Assembly: GCF_034541975.1 (NCBI RefSeq) | Contig: NZ_JAVYJM010000001.1 | Reading direction: 5' to 3' (one strand) | DNA from: Dermacoccus abyssi | Lineage (GTDB): Bacteria; Actinomycetota; Actinomycetes; Actinomycetales; Dermatophilaceae | DNA: 64,000 bases | Shown: positions 8,888 through 17,521 of the stretch, in pieces | How positions within the stretch are numbered: the first letter of the stretch is position 1 | Layout: each line of letters begins with the position of its first letter | The notes under the pieces: generated by a model | Told to the model about the DNA's origin: nothing | Databases searched by the model: none | What the model saw: the letters and a program-made list of their open reading frames with translations, nothing else | Made by a program: the position numbers and the translations under genes

Positions 8888-9892
8888 TTATACCCGCTCG
8901 CGCAGCGAGCACATGGCCCACGTCATGTAGGTGACGAGCAGTGCCGCGCCGAACATGTGGACGAGCACGATGACCCAGGGCAGCCCGGTGAAGTACTGGA
9001 CGTATCCGATGGCGCCCTGCGCGAGAGTGACGACGAGGAGGCCCGTCCACATCTTCACGGACTGCTGCGATGCCTTCGTCACTTTCTGCGCGAGGAGAAC
9101 GGCGATGACGAGGCCGACGAAGAGCATGACGGCGTCCGCGTGCAGCCAGGAGACCGAACGCGGGTCGAATCCAGTGCGGGCCGGCGCGACGGCGTCACCC
9201 GAGTGCGGGCCCGAACCCGTGACGATCGTGCCCAGCACGAGAACGACGAAGGCCACGGCCGTCGTCAGCCACGCGGTGATCTCGATGGGCCGCACGACGA
9301 GGAGGCGACGCTCGCCGTCGCCCTCGCGGCCGCGCCAAATGAGCCAGGCCGAAGCGGAGACGAGCAGCATCGAGATGAGGAAGTGCAGCGCCACGATGAA
9401 GGGGTTGAGCTCCATGTGCACCGTGATGCCACCGACGATCGCTTGCAGGGCGATGCCACCGAGCACACCCGCGACAGGGACGCGCAGCCCCTTGCGCTGA
9501 GGCGCCCACTTGATGATGCCGATGAGGAGAGCGAGTGCGACCACCGAGACGAGACCGGTCAGCGTGCGGTTCCCGAACTCGATGTACTTGTGGTAGCTCT
9601 GCTCCTGGTGCTCGACGGGCGTGAACGAGCCGGGCACGCACTGCGGCCAGGTGGGGCAGCCCAACCCGGAGCCTGTGAGGCGGACGAGACCACCCGTGAT
9701 GACGATGCCGATCTCGACCGCGAGGTTGAGCCAGAACAGACGGCGCAGCCACGGGTGAACCGGTGCCTTGTCGGCTCGGACACCCTCGCGAGGCTCGGCC
9801 GGAGGTGGGACGAAAGCGGGGGAGGTGGTCACCTCTCCAGGGTAGTCGGACGCCGTCACGCCCCCGCCACCGGTCGGACGCGAGTGCGTCAC
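8888..9892 (-). CDS. ctaA: Haem A synthase
   Basis: COX15/CtaA-family membrane enzyme that oxidises the C8 methyl of haem O to make haem A. The 334-aa protein has eight predicted membrane helices and conserved haem-ligand histidines in the segments starting HKYIEFGNRTLTG, HMELNPFIVALHF, SWLHADAVMLF and VLVHMFGAAL. It also has the extracytoplasmic cysteine pair of the GSGLGCPTWPQC loop, typical of the Gram-positive type. GTG at 9892 opens the frame, leaving a 40-residue cytosolic leader; internal GTG codons could shorten it. It now lies 28 nt upstream of the accessory STAND gene, which could be read through from ctaA. Confidence 0.95.
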   Translation of the reverse strand: MTHSRPTGGGGVTASDYPGEVTTSPAFVPPPAEPREGVRADKAPVHPWLRRLFWLNLAVEIGIVITGGLVRLTGSGLGCPTWPQCVPGSFTPVEHQEQSYHKYIEFGNRTLTGLVSVVALALLIGIIKWAPQRKGLRVPVAGVLGGIALQAIVGGITVHMELNPFIVALHFLISMLLVSASAWLIWRGREGDGERRLLVVRPIEITAWLTTAVAFVVLVLGTIVTGSGPHSGDAVAPARTGFDPRSVSWLHADAVMLFVGLVIAVLLAQKVTKASQQSVKMWTGLLVVTLAQGAIGYVQYFTGLPWVIVLVHMFGAALLVTYMTWAMCSLRERV

Positions 9893-9908
9893 ATGCGCAC
9901 CGGGAATG

Positions 9909-9922
9909 TGAACGAACGTTCA
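9909..9922. promoter_or_regulatory. LexA/SOS-box-like palindrome
   Basis: TGAAC-GAAC-GTTCA, a palindrome matching the GAAC-N4-GTTC core of the actinobacterial/Bacillus LexA box, lies between the divergent ctaA and monooxygenase genes. The outer bases (TG..CA rather than TCG..CGA) deviate from the full consensus, so another regulator is possible. Confidence 0.35.
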
Positions 9923-10002
9923 ACGGTTGCCGCGGAAAGCGACGCTATGGAACTCCGGGCGTCATCCTTACTGTCCGAACGTGCCCGACGGAAAAAATCG
10001 AA

Positions 10003-11225
10003 GTGTCCACTTCACCCGAAACCACCTCCGACGTCGTCATCGCGGGAGCGGGCATAGCCGGCCTCACCGCGGCGCTCACACTGAACGCCCAGGGCATCCG
10101 GCCCGTCATCCTCGAGATCAAGCCTCTCGGCGTCGGTATCAACCTTCAGCCGCCGGCCGTCGAGGTGTTGACGAGGCTGAGGTTGCGCGAGCGCCTGGAG
10201 AAGCTCGGCGTCCCGACGTCGTCGGCGCGCTACCTTGCCCGCGAGGGAACGCTGCTCGCCGAGCGCACCTTCTCGCCGGAAGAGCAGCAGATCGCTGTGC
10301 ACCGCGGCGAACTGCAGAACATGCTGCTCGACACCGTTCTGGAGCGCCTCGGATCCGACGCGGTGCGCACCGGTCAGCGCGTCGAGGGTTCGAGCTGAGC
10401 GACGGTGTCGTGAACGTCACAGTGACCGACCGCGACTCGGAACAGGCGGAGAAGGTCACAGCGCGCGTCCTCCTCGCCGCTGACGGTGTCCACTCATCAG
10501 TGCGTCAGCAACTGCACCCCGACACGTCCTTCCACTGGGAGGGCACGCGCATGTTCCGCGGCACCGCAGTGCGGGAGCCATTCCTCGACGGCGCGACCAT
10601 GACGCTCATCTACGGCGAGGAGGAGAAGCGTTTCCTCGCCTACCCGATCTCCCGCGACGTGGAGAACGAGGGTGAGGAACTCATCAACTGGGTGGCCATG
10701 GTGCCCGAGGCCGGCTCCCGGACGATCTCGGTCGACGACACGAAGAACGAGCCGACCGACCCGAAGGACGTCGTCCCGACGTTCCGGGGCTGGGGATTCG
10801 ACTGGCTCGACATCGAAGGTCTCGCCGCCGAGTCGACCGACGTGTTGCGCTACCCCATGACGGATCGTGAGCCGCTGGATTCGCGGGGCGAAGGCGGCGT
10901 GACGTTCATGGGCGACGCCGGCCACCCGATGTACCCCATCGGTGCGAACGGGGGCTCACAGGCCATTCTCGACGGCCAGGCGATCGCCGAGCACCTCACC
11001 GGCGTCGACCTCAGGGACGGTGCGGCCGTGGACACCGCGCTGCGGGCCTACGAGGACGAGCGACGCCCCGTCACCAACGACGTGGTGATGGCCAACCGCA
11101 AGCTCAACAAGACCGAGCGCAGCATCGCGAACAAGACCCAGGACGAGCTCAAGGAGTTCGCCGAGTCGGGGGAGTTCGAAGAGATGCAGAAGAAGTACGC
11201 GAAGGGCGAGTTGGACGAGCTCTGA
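10003..11225 (+). pseudogene. FAD-dependent monooxygenase (PhzS-like), frameshifted
   Basis: Class A flavin monooxygenase-like protein. The N-terminal part from GTG 10003 has the Rossmann FAD motif VIAGAGIAGLTAALTL and PLGVGINLQPPAVEVL, then runs into TGA at 10396-10398. The rest continues in another frame from about 10385: LLAADGVHSSVRQQL (DG motif) and GDAGHPMYPIGANGGSQA (GD motif, second FAD contact). One missing base in the short GGGTTCG run near 10390 explains everything: restoring a T gives VEGFELSDGVV across the junction. The repaired protein would be about 407 aa, normal for the family. Both halves keep conserved residues, so the lesion is very recent or a sequencing error. The substrate cannot be read from sequence. 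Confidence 0.85.
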
Positions 11226-11253
11226 GGCTCGGGGGGCCGACCCACACGCGTCG

Positions 11254-11280
11254 GGCGCCTCACCCTTGTGGTGGGGCGCC
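11254..11280 (+). terminator. Terminator hairpin after the monooxygenase gene
   Basis: An 11-bp stem (GGCGCCTCACC with GGTGGGGCGCC, one G-T pair) around a five-base loop, 29 nt after the stop. Confidence 0.6.
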
Positions 11281-11296
11281 AGACCCGTGTCCAGGC

Positions 11297-11318
11297 CCGA
11301 GAGGAATCACCCTCTCGG
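11297..11318 (-). terminator. Terminator hairpin after the ABC-2 permease gene
   Basis: CCGAGAGG and CCTCTCGG form a perfect 8-bp stem with a 6-base loop, 7 nt past the permease stop on the reverse strand. Confidence 0.5.
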
Positions 11319-11324
11319 TGAGGT

Positions 11325-12095
11325 TCAGTCGCTCCAGCGGAAGGCCTTCGCGGCCACGAACGTCAGGAGGGCGCCCCAGACCACGAGGACGAGCATCGGC
11401 ACCACGGTGTCTCCCTGGCCGGTCAACGCGCCGCGCAGACCGTCACCCAGCGCGCCCGTCGGGAGGTACTTCACGCCAGCTGCCCAGGCGTCGGGGTAGC
11501 GCGAGGTGGGCATGAGCAGGCCGCCGCCGACGGCGAACAGCACCCACAGAAGGTTGGCGACGACGAGAACGCCCTCGGCGCGGATTCGGCCGGCCACCGT
11601 GAGAGCGAGGGCCACGAACACCCAGCACCCGAGAGCCAACAAGAGGACGGCCGGAAGAACACCGTCGATGCGTGGCTGCCAGCCCAGGGCGAAGCCGAGG
11701 CCACCGAGCACGATGGTCTGTACGAGAACCACGCCGGCCACGGCGACAGCCTTGGCGATCATCAGACCGCGGCTGCCCAAGGGCGTCACGCCCAACAGGC
11801 GCAGAACCCCGTAGCGACGGTCGAAGCCCGTCGCGATCGCCTGACCGGTAAATGCTGTCGAGACCACCGCGAGGGCCAGCACGCCCGGAACGGCGAGGTC
11901 GATGCGTCGTCCCGGCCCGAGGTCCGGCGTGGAGCTGAAGTGCAGCCCGAGCAAGGCCAACGCCGGAAGCAGGACGGAGACCATGAGCTGCTCGCCGTGC
12001 GAGAGCAGCGTGCGCCCCTCGAAGAGGGCCTGTGCGCGAACCCGAGCCGGGGCGGGTGCGGCCGGATTCGCGTTTCGTTCCACGGCAGTGTTCAC
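11325..12095 (-). CDS. ABC-2 type exporter permease
   Basis: Membrane subunit of an ABC exporter, 256 aa. The start is GTG 12095, which overlaps the ATPase stop as GTGA; a longer frame runs upstream but overlaps the ATPase gene. Six hydrophobic segments are visible, starting with LMVSVLLPALALLGLHF, followed by VLALAVVSTAFTGQAIATGF with FDRRYGVLRLLGVTPL, the usual loop of drug/antibiotic exporter permeases of the ABC-2 superfamily. Together with the upstream ATPase it forms a two-gene export system. The substrate is unknown; such pairs often export drugs or lipids. Confidence 0.85.
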   Translation of the reverse strand: MNTAVERNANPAAPAPARVRAQALFEGRTLLSHGEQLMVSVLLPALALLGLHFSSTPDLGPGRRIDLAVPGVLALAVVSTAFTGQAIATGFDRRYGVLRLLGVTPLGSRGLMIAKAVAVAGVVLVQTIVLGGLGFALGWQPRIDGVLPAVLLLALGCWVFVALALTVAGRIRAEGVLVVANLLWVLFAVGGGLLMPTSRYPDAWAAGVKYLPTGALGDGLRGALTGQGDTVVPMLVLVVWGALLTFVAAKAFRWSD

Positions 12096-12868
12096 GGCGT
12101 TCCCTTCCCGGTGAGGTCGAAGTAGACGTCCTCGAGCGAACGGCCGTCCGTGACGTCCGCGAGGGAACCCTGCACGACGCACCGGCCCTCGTTCATGACG
12201 ACGACGTGGTCGGCGAGGCGCTCCGCCTCCTCGAACGAGTGGGTCGTGACGACAACACTCGCGCCGCGCTCCCGCTCGGCTTCGACGAGATCCCAGACGT
12301 CGCGGCGAGCGTGCGGATCGAGGCCGGCACTCGGTTCGTCGAGGAAGAGCACCTCGGGTCGACCGATCATGGCGGCCGCGAGAGCCACGCGCTGGCGCTG
12401 ACCGCCCGAGAGGCGCCGCACGGATGTGCGGTTGAACGTGGGGATGTCGAGCGCACCGGCGAGTTCGTCAATGTCACGGGGCTCGGCGTAGAACGACGCG
12501 AGATGGCGAAGGAGCTCGAGGGGCCTCGTCCCCATTGGCAGGCCGCCGTCCTGCAGCATGACGCCCACACGCGCACGGTGGGCGGCGTCCGCGTTCCACG
12601 GCTCGGCTCCCAACACGCGGATGGAGCCGGAGTCCGGTCGGCGAAGTCCCTCGGCCATCTCGACGACGCTCGTCTTGCCCGCGCCGTTGCGCCCGAGAAG
12701 CGCCGTGATGGCTCCGGCCGGCGCGTGCCACGACAGTTCGCACAATGCCTCCACACCGCCGTAAGCGTGCGACACACCGTCGACGACAACGGCGTGTTCG
12801 GCCGGTTCGGGTCGTTTCACTGTGGGCGACGGGGGATGAGGCACCGAAACAGCGTACTCGGGGGCCAC
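12092..12868 (-). CDS. ABC transporter ATP-binding protein
   Basis: Nucleotide-binding subunit of the exporter whose permease follows with a 4-nt overlap. The 258-aa protein carries Walker A LLGRNGAGKTS, Q-loop VGVMLQDGGLPMG, signature RLSGGQRQRVALA, Walker B VLFLDEPSAGLDPHARR and the H-loop VVVTTHSFEEAE, so all catalytic elements are present. GTG 12868 is the outermost start; GTG near 12844 is an alternative, since the first 25 residues are low-complexity. The gene diverges from sufR; the two share about 140 bp that contain two palindromes, so SUF regulation and this transporter could influence each other. Confidence 0.9.
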   Translation of the reverse strand: MAPEYAVSVPHPPSPTVKRPEPAEHAVVVDGVSHAYGGVEALCELSWHAPAGAITALLGRNGAGKTSVVEMAEGLRRPDSGSIRVLGAEPWNADAAHRARVGVMLQDGGLPMGTRPLELLRHLASFYAEPRDIDELAGALDIPTFNRTSVRRLSGGQRQRVALAAAMIGRPEVLFLDEPSAGLDPHARRDVWDLVEAERERGASVVVTTHSFEEAERLADHVVVMNEGRCVVQGSLADVTDGRSLEDVYFDLTGKGTP

Positions 12869-12891
12869 ACGGGGTTTCCCGGCGGTCGAAG

Positions 12892-12905
12892 TGAGGTGAA
12901 CCTCA
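12892..12905. promoter_or_regulatory. Palindrome TGAGGT-GA-ACCTCA upstream of sufR
   Basis: Perfect 6-bp arms with a 2-bp spacer, about 25 bp upstream of the SufR-type site. The AGGT/ACCT halves faintly recall iron-regulator (IdeR/DtxR) boxes, but the element is shorter. Operator function is only suggested. Confidence 0.35.
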
Positions 12906-12929
12906 GTTTCGCGAGGGAATCGAATTACG

Positions 12930-12943
12930 CAACATGGGTGTTG
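12930..12943. promoter_or_regulatory. Probable SufR operator (CAAC-N6-GTTG)
   Basis: CAACATGGGTGTTG matches the CAAC-N6-GTTG palindrome bound by SufR in cyanobacteria. It lies 63 bp before the sufR start, where autoregulation of the whole suf operon would be exerted. An AT-rich stretch (GTTAATTT) immediately follows and may hold the -10 region. Confidence 0.6.
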
Positions 12944-13005
12944 TTAATTTCGATGGAGATTCGACGTGGCCACGTCGACGAAGCGATCGAAGGAGGTGCG
13001 AGGCG

Positions 13006-13749
13006 ATGACGCCGGAGCCTGTGGACCCAGGAGCCGCTGCGAGTCCTACTGCACCCCAGAGTGTGCCGACGCGCGAACGCGTCCGGCTCGCCGTTTCCGA
13101 ACACGGCCCTGTCACCGCCGCCGAACTCGGCGAGCGCATGGGCCTCACTCCGGCCGCCATGCGCCGTCACCTCGACGCACTCGTCGCGGACGGTCTCATC
13201 GCCGAGCGGGAGGCCCCGTCGTCCGGAGCCAAGCGCCGCGGCCGGCCGGCACGCGCCTACGTCCTCACCGACGCCGGCCACGCCGCCATGACGGCCGGGT
13301 ACGACACGCTCGCCAACCAGGTTCTCGAGCACCTCGTGCGCGTCGGGGGAGACGAGGCCGTCGAGGCTGTCGCTCGTGAGCGCGCCCGTGATATCGCCCA
13401 CTCGGTCAAGCCCCTCGTGGACGCCGCCGGTGACGACCCGGACGCCCGCGCCCGCGCCCTGGCAGGCGCGTTGAGCAGCCAGGGCTTCGCAGCGTCGACA
13501 CGCCCGGTGGCGCAGGGCACGCCGCTCGCGGGCGTCCAGTTGTGCCAGGGTCACTGCCCGGTACAGCATGTGGCGGCCAACCACCCCCAGTTCTGCGAAG
13601 CGGAAGCCGAGGTGTTCTCCGAGGTTCTCGGCGTCCACGTCCAGCGGCTCGCGTCGCTCGCGCACGGCGACCACGTGTGCACCACGTTCATCCCCACCAT
13701 CACCACCGACCGAAACAATGCCGCCCCACATGAGGAGGAGCAGCGATGA
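13006..13749 (+). CDS. sufR: SufR-type Fe-S-sensing transcriptional repressor
   Basis: Winged-helix regulator of the suf operon, 247 aa from ATG 13006. The start was chosen because AAGGAGGTG lies just upstream; a longer frame begins inside the operator. The N-terminal helix-turn-helix reads GPVTAAELGERMGLTPAAMR. The C-terminal cluster-binding region has Cys180, Cys184 and Cys197 in LCQGHCPVQHVAANHPQFC, the known ligands of [4Fe-4S] SufR proteins. Its stop overlaps the sufB start as ATGA, placing it first in the eight-gene operon. When its cluster is lost, repression should be relieved and Fe-S assembly induced (family knowledge). Confidence 0.92.
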   Translation: MTPEPVDPGAAASPTAPQSVPTRERVRLAVSEHGPVTAAELGERMGLTPAAMRRHLDALVADGLIAEREAPSSGAKRRGRPARAYVLTDAGHAAMTAGYDTLANQVLEHLVRVGGDEAVEAVARERARDIAHSVKPLVDAAGDDPDARARALAGALSSQGFAASTRPVAQGTPLAGVQLCQGHCPVQHVAANHPQFCEAEAEVFSEVLGVHVQRLASLAHGDHVCTTFIPTITTDRNNAAPHEEEQR

Positions 13750-15164
13750 GCACGATCGAGGAGCTCAACCCAGGTCTCGCCGACCTCGGCCGCTACGAGT
13801 ACGGATGGGCGGACTCCGACACCGCCGGCGCATCCGCCAAGCGCGGCCTGTCGCCGGATGTCGTCACCGACATCTCGGACCGCAAGAGCGAGCCGGAGTG
13901 GATGAAGAAGCTTCGACTGAAGTCGCTCAACCTCTTCGAGAAGAAGCCCATGCCGAACTGGGGCAGCGACCTCACGGGCATCGACTTCCAGAACATCAAG
14001 TACTTCGTGAAGTCCACGGAGAAGCAGGCCACCACGTGGGACGAGCTTCCCGAGGACATCAAGGCCACCTACGACAAGCTCGGCATCCCGGAGGCCGAGA
14101 AGCAGCGCCTCATCGCTGGTGTCGCCGCGCAGTACGAGTCGGAGGTCGTCTACCACCAGATCCGCGAGGACCTGGAGGAGAAGGGTGTCATCTTCGTCGA
14201 CACCGACTCCGGTCTGCGTGAGCACGAGGACCTGTTCAAGGAGTACTTCGGCTCCGTCATCCCCGCCGGTGACAACAAGTTCGCCGCGCTCAACACGGCC
14301 GTGTGGTCGGGTGGCTCCTTCATCTACGTGCCGCCGGGCGTCCACGTCGACATCCCGCTGCAGGCCTACTTCCGTATCAACACGGAGAACATGGGCCAGT
14401 TCGAGCGCACGCTGATCATCGCCGACGAGGGCAGCTACGTTCACTACGTCGAGGGCTGCACCGCCCCCATCTACAAGACCGACTCCCTGCACTCGGCCGT
14501 CGTCGAGATCGTCGTCAAGAAGAACGCCCGCGTTCGCTACACGACGATCCAGAACTGGTCGAACAACGTCTACAACCTCGTGACGAAGCGCGCCACCTGC
14601 GAAGAGGGCGCCACGATGGAGTGGATCGACGGCAACATCGGCTCCAAGGTGACGATGAAGTACCCGGCCGTCTTCCTCATGGGCGAGCACGCCAAGGGCG
14701 AGACGCTGTCGATCGCGTTCGCGGGCGAGGGCCAGCACCAGGACGCCGGCGCCAAGATGGTCCACGCCGCGCCGAACACGAGCTCGACCATCGTGTCGAA
14801 GTCCGTGGCCCGTGGCGGCGGCCGTACCTCCTACCGCGGTCTCGTGCAGGTGCTCGAGGGCGCCGAGCACTCGAAGAGCTCTGTCGTCTGTGACGCCCTG
14901 CTCGTCGACCAGATCTCGCGTTCGGACACCTACCCCTACGTCGACGTCCGCGAGGACGACGTGCAGATGGGTCACGAGGCCACCGTCTCCAAGGTCTCCG
15001 AGGACCAACTGTTCTACCTGCGCAGCCGCGGCCTGAGCGAAGAGGAGGCCATGGCGATGATCGTGCGTGGCTTCGTCGAGCCCATCGCGCGTGAGCTGCC
15101 GATGGAGTACGCACTCGAACTCAACCGCCTCATCGAACTCCAGATGGAAGGAGCCGTCGGCTGA
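13746..15164 (+). CDS. sufB: Fe-S cluster scaffold subunit SufB
   Basis: Scaffold subunit of the SufBCD complex, in which nascent Fe-S clusters are built from sulfur delivered by SufS-SufU. At 472 aa it has normal length, with conserved segments such as NWGSDLTGIDFQNIKYFVKS, VWSGGSFIYVPPGVHVDIPL and VHYVEGCTAPIY. The last includes the conserved cysteine of the family, and the C-terminal beta-helix ends with the YLRSRGLSEEEAMAMIVRGF block shared with SufD. It overlaps sufR by 4 nt and sufD by 1 nt, so it is tightly coupled within the operon. Confidence 0.97.
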   Translation: MSTIEELNPGLADLGRYEYGWADSDTAGASAKRGLSPDVVTDISDRKSEPEWMKKLRLKSLNLFEKKPMPNWGSDLTGIDFQNIKYFVKSTEKQATTWDELPEDIKATYDKLGIPEAEKQRLIAGVAAQYESEVVYHQIREDLEEKGVIFVDTDSGLREHEDLFKEYFGSVIPAGDNKFAALNTAVWSGGSFIYVPPGVHVDIPLQAYFRINTENMGQFERTLIIADEGSYVHYVEGCTAPIYKTDSLHSAVVEIVVKKNARVRYTTIQNWSNNVYNLVTKRATCEEGATMEWIDGNIGSKVTMKYPAVFLMGEHAKGETLSIAFAGEGQHQDAGAKMVHAAPNTSSTIVSKSVARGGGRTSYRGLVQVLEGAEHSKSSVVCDALLVDQISRSDTYPYVDVREDDVQMGHEATVSKVSEDQLFYLRSRGLSEEEAMAMIVRGFVEPIARELPMEYALELNRLIELQMEGAVG

Positions 15165-16384
15165 TGACCGCCGTCACGCCAGAAATGGGCAAGGCAGACA
15201 AGGCCACTCTCGCGGGTGACCACAGCCACGGGGCCACGATCCCGGACCAGTCGCGCGCCGAGCGCCGCAAGTCCTTCGACCTGGGTGCCTTCGGTGTCCC
15301 GAGCGGCCGCGAGGAGGAGTGGCGTTTCACGCCCGTCGACCGCCTCTCGCCGCTGTTCGCCGAGAAGCAGACCGACCCCGAGGCCGTCACGGTCACCGTG
15401 ACGGGCGAGGGCTTCGAGTCCGGCACGCTCGCCGAGGGTGAGGCTCCGCGCGGCACCGTACTCGTGCCGAGCGACCGCGGTTCGGTTCTCGCGTCGTCCC
15501 TGACGCCGAACGCCGACCACGTCGTCATCCCGGCCGAGGCCGAGCTCGCCACGCCGGTGCGCATCGCGGTCGACGGCAAGGGTGGCGACAAGCGGGCCAA
15601 CGCTCACCTCGTCATCGAGGCCAAGCAGCACAGCAAGGCGCTCGTCATCCTCGAGCACACCGGCTCGGCCCAGGTCACGGCCAACGTCGAGATCGTCACC
15701 GGCGACGGCGCCGACCTCACAGTCGTCACCGTGCAGCGCTGGGAGGACGACGCTCTCCACCTCGCCGAGCACGACGCACTCGTCGGCCGTGACGCGCGCT
15801 ACCGCCACATCGCGGTGACGCTCGGCGGCGGCATCGTGCGCATGAACTCGAACGTCCGCTACGCCGGGCCCGGGGGAGAGGCGACGCTCCTCGGCGTGTA
15901 CTTCGCCGACTCCGGTCAGCACCTCGAGCACCGCTCGTTCATCGACCACAACGCGCCGAATTGCACCTCCCTCGTCACCTACAAGGGTGCGCTGCAGGGT
16001 GAGACGGCCCGCACCGTCTGGGTGGGCGACGTGCTCATCCGCGCCGAGGCCGAGGGCATCGAGACCTACGAGCTCAACCGCAACCTCGTGCTCACCGACG
16101 GGGCCCGTGCCGACTCCGTGCCGAACCTCGAGATCGAGACCGGCGAGATCGAGGGTGCGGGTCACGCCTCCTCGACCGGCCGCTTCGACGACGAGCAGCT
16201 GTTCTACCTGCAGGCTCGTGGCATCCCCGAGGACGAGGCACGTCGTCTCGTTGTGCGCGGCTTCTTCGCCGACATCGTGAACAAGATCGGTGTCGCCGAG
16301 GTCGTCGAGCCCCTCATGGAGGCCATCGACGAGGAACTCGCCGCCACGGCCAAGCTCGTGGAGAGCGCAGGAGCCGAGGCATGA
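15164..16384 (+). CDS. sufD: Fe-S cluster assembly protein SufD
   Basis: Partner of SufB in the SufBC2D complex, 406 aa. The N-terminal helical part holds FGVPSGREEEWRFTPVDRL, a SufD hallmark. The central beta-helix includes RHIAVTLGGGIVRMNSNVRY and the conserved HRSFIDHNAPNCTS, whose His may take part in cluster formation at the SufB-SufD interface. The C-terminus has LFYLQARGIPEDEARRLVVR, paralogous to the SufB end. It begins in a TGATG overlap with sufB and ends in an ATGA overlap with the Rieske gene. Confidence 0.96.
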   Translation: MTAVTPEMGKADKATLAGDHSHGATIPDQSRAERRKSFDLGAFGVPSGREEEWRFTPVDRLSPLFAEKQTDPEAVTVTVTGEGFESGTLAEGEAPRGTVLVPSDRGSVLASSLTPNADHVVIPAEAELATPVRIAVDGKGGDKRANAHLVIEAKQHSKALVILEHTGSAQVTANVEIVTGDGADLTVVTVQRWEDDALHLAEHDALVGRDARYRHIAVTLGGGIVRMNSNVRYAGPGGEATLLGVYFADSGQHLEHRSFIDHNAPNCTSLVTYKGALQGETARTVWVGDVLIRAEAEGIETYELNRNLVLTDGARADSVPNLEIETGEIEGAGHASSTGRFDDEQLFYLQARGIPEDEARRLVVRGFFADIVNKIGVAEVVEPLMEAIDEELAATAKLVESAGAEA

Positions 16385-16710
16385 GCGACGCGAACGTCGA
16401 GTGGGTCAAGCTGGCGCAGCTGAGCGACATCGGTACGCCGGGTGCGATCAAGGTCGACATCGACGACCTGCAGATCTGCATCGCGCGCGACTCCGCCGGT
16501 GACGTTCACGCGCTCGACGACACGTGCTCGCACGCCGCAGTCTCCCTCTCCGAGGGCGAGGTGGAGGACGACGGCATCGAGTGCTGGCTGCACGGCTCGA
16601 AGTTCGCCTACGCCACCGGCGAGCCGATGAGCCTGCCGGCCACGCAGCCGGTCAACGTCTATCCGACCAAGCTCGAGGGCGACAACATCCTCGTCGGCAT
16701 CCCCGCCTGA
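16381..16710 (+). CDS. Rieske [2Fe-2S] ferredoxin-like protein of the suf operon
   Basis: Small soluble Rieske protein of 109 aa, like the non-haem dioxygenase ferredoxin subunits. Cluster ligands are complete: Cys49-Ser-His51 (DTCSHAAVSL) and Cys68-Trp-Leu-His71 (ECWLHGSKF). No signal peptide or membrane anchor is seen. It starts in an ATGA overlap with sufD and precedes sufC by 38 nt, a position typical of actinobacterial suf operons. Its role there is probably electron supply or cluster trafficking, which is inference; no dioxygenase gene is nearby. Confidence 0.92.
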   Translation: MSDANVEWVKLAQLSDIGTPGAIKVDIDDLQICIARDSAGDVHALDDTCSHAAVSLSEGEVEDDGIECWLHGSKFAYATGEPMSLPATQPVNVYPTKLEGDNILVGIPA

Positions 16711-16748
16711 GCACCCCCGAAACTTTCCTGACAGAAGGACGAACAAGC

Positions 16749-17519
16749 ATGTCAACGCTGGAAATCCGCGATCTTCACGTGACCGTCGAGACGGAGAACG
16801 GCACGAAGGAGATCCTCAAGGGCGTCAACCTGACGATCAACTCGGGCGAGACGCACGCCATCATGGGCCCCAACGGCTCCGGCAAGTCGACGCTGGCCTA
16901 CTCCATCGCCGGCCACCCCAAGTACACGGTCACGTCGGGCACCGTCACGCTGGACGGTGAGGACGTCCTCGCGATGGAGGTCGACGAGCGCGCCCGTGCG
17001 GGCCTCTTCCTCGCCATGCAGTACCCCGTCGAGGTTCCGGGCGTCACCGTCTCGAACTTCCTGCGCACGGCCAAGACGGCCATCGACGGCGAAGCACCGA
17101 AGGTGCGCACGTGGGTCAAGGATGTCAAGGGCGCCATGGGCAACCTCAAGATGGACCCGGCCTTCGCCGAGCGCAACGTCAACGAGGGCTTCTCCGGCGG
17201 CGAGAAGAAGCGCCACGAGATCCTGCAGATGGAGCTTCTCAAGCCGAAGATGGCGATCCTCGACGAGACCGACTCCGGCCTCGACGTCGACGCGCTGCGC
17301 ATCGTCTCCGAGGGCGTCAACCGCGCCAAGGACGAGACGAACTGCGGCGTCCTGCTCATCACGCACTACACGCGCATCCTGCGCTACATCAAGCCCGACC
17401 ACGTCCACGTGTTCGTCAACGGCAAGGTGGCCGAGGAGGGTGGCCCCGAGCTGGCCGACCGCCTCGAGGCCGAGGGCTACGACCGCTACGTCAACGCCGC
17501 TGCGGAGGCGAAGGCCTGA
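16749..17519 (+). CDS. sufC: Fe-S cluster assembly ATPase SufC
   Basis: ABC-type ATPase that drives conformational change in the SufBCD scaffold, 256 aa from ATG 16749; AAGGAC stands at correct distance. Walker A IMGPNGSGKSTL, the SufC-specific LFLAMQYPVEVPGV Q-loop, signature NEGFSGGEKKRHEILQ, Walker B MAILDETDSGLDVDAL and the H-loop LLITHYTRIL are all intact. The DETDSGLD sequence, in place of the transporter DEPTSGLD, is the SufC mark. The sufS start follows 2 nt after the stop. Confidence 0.97.
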   Translation: MSTLEIRDLHVTVETENGTKEILKGVNLTINSGETHAIMGPNGSGKSTLAYSIAGHPKYTVTSGTVTLDGEDVLAMEVDERARAGLFLAMQYPVEVPGVTVSNFLRTAKTAIDGEAPKVRTWVKDVKGAMGNLKMDPAFAERNVNEGFSGGEKKRHEILQMELLKPKMAILDETDSGLDVDALRIVSEGVNRAKDETNCGVLLITHYTRILRYIKPDHVHVFVNGKVAEEGGPELADRLEAEGYDRYVNAAAEAKA

Positions 17520-17521
17520 TC

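Noticed and set aside
8896..8910. GCTCGC-GCA-GCGAGC hairpin as a ctaA terminator
   Set aside because: Lies inside the last ctaA codons with only 6-bp arms and no T-run; too weak to list as a terminator.
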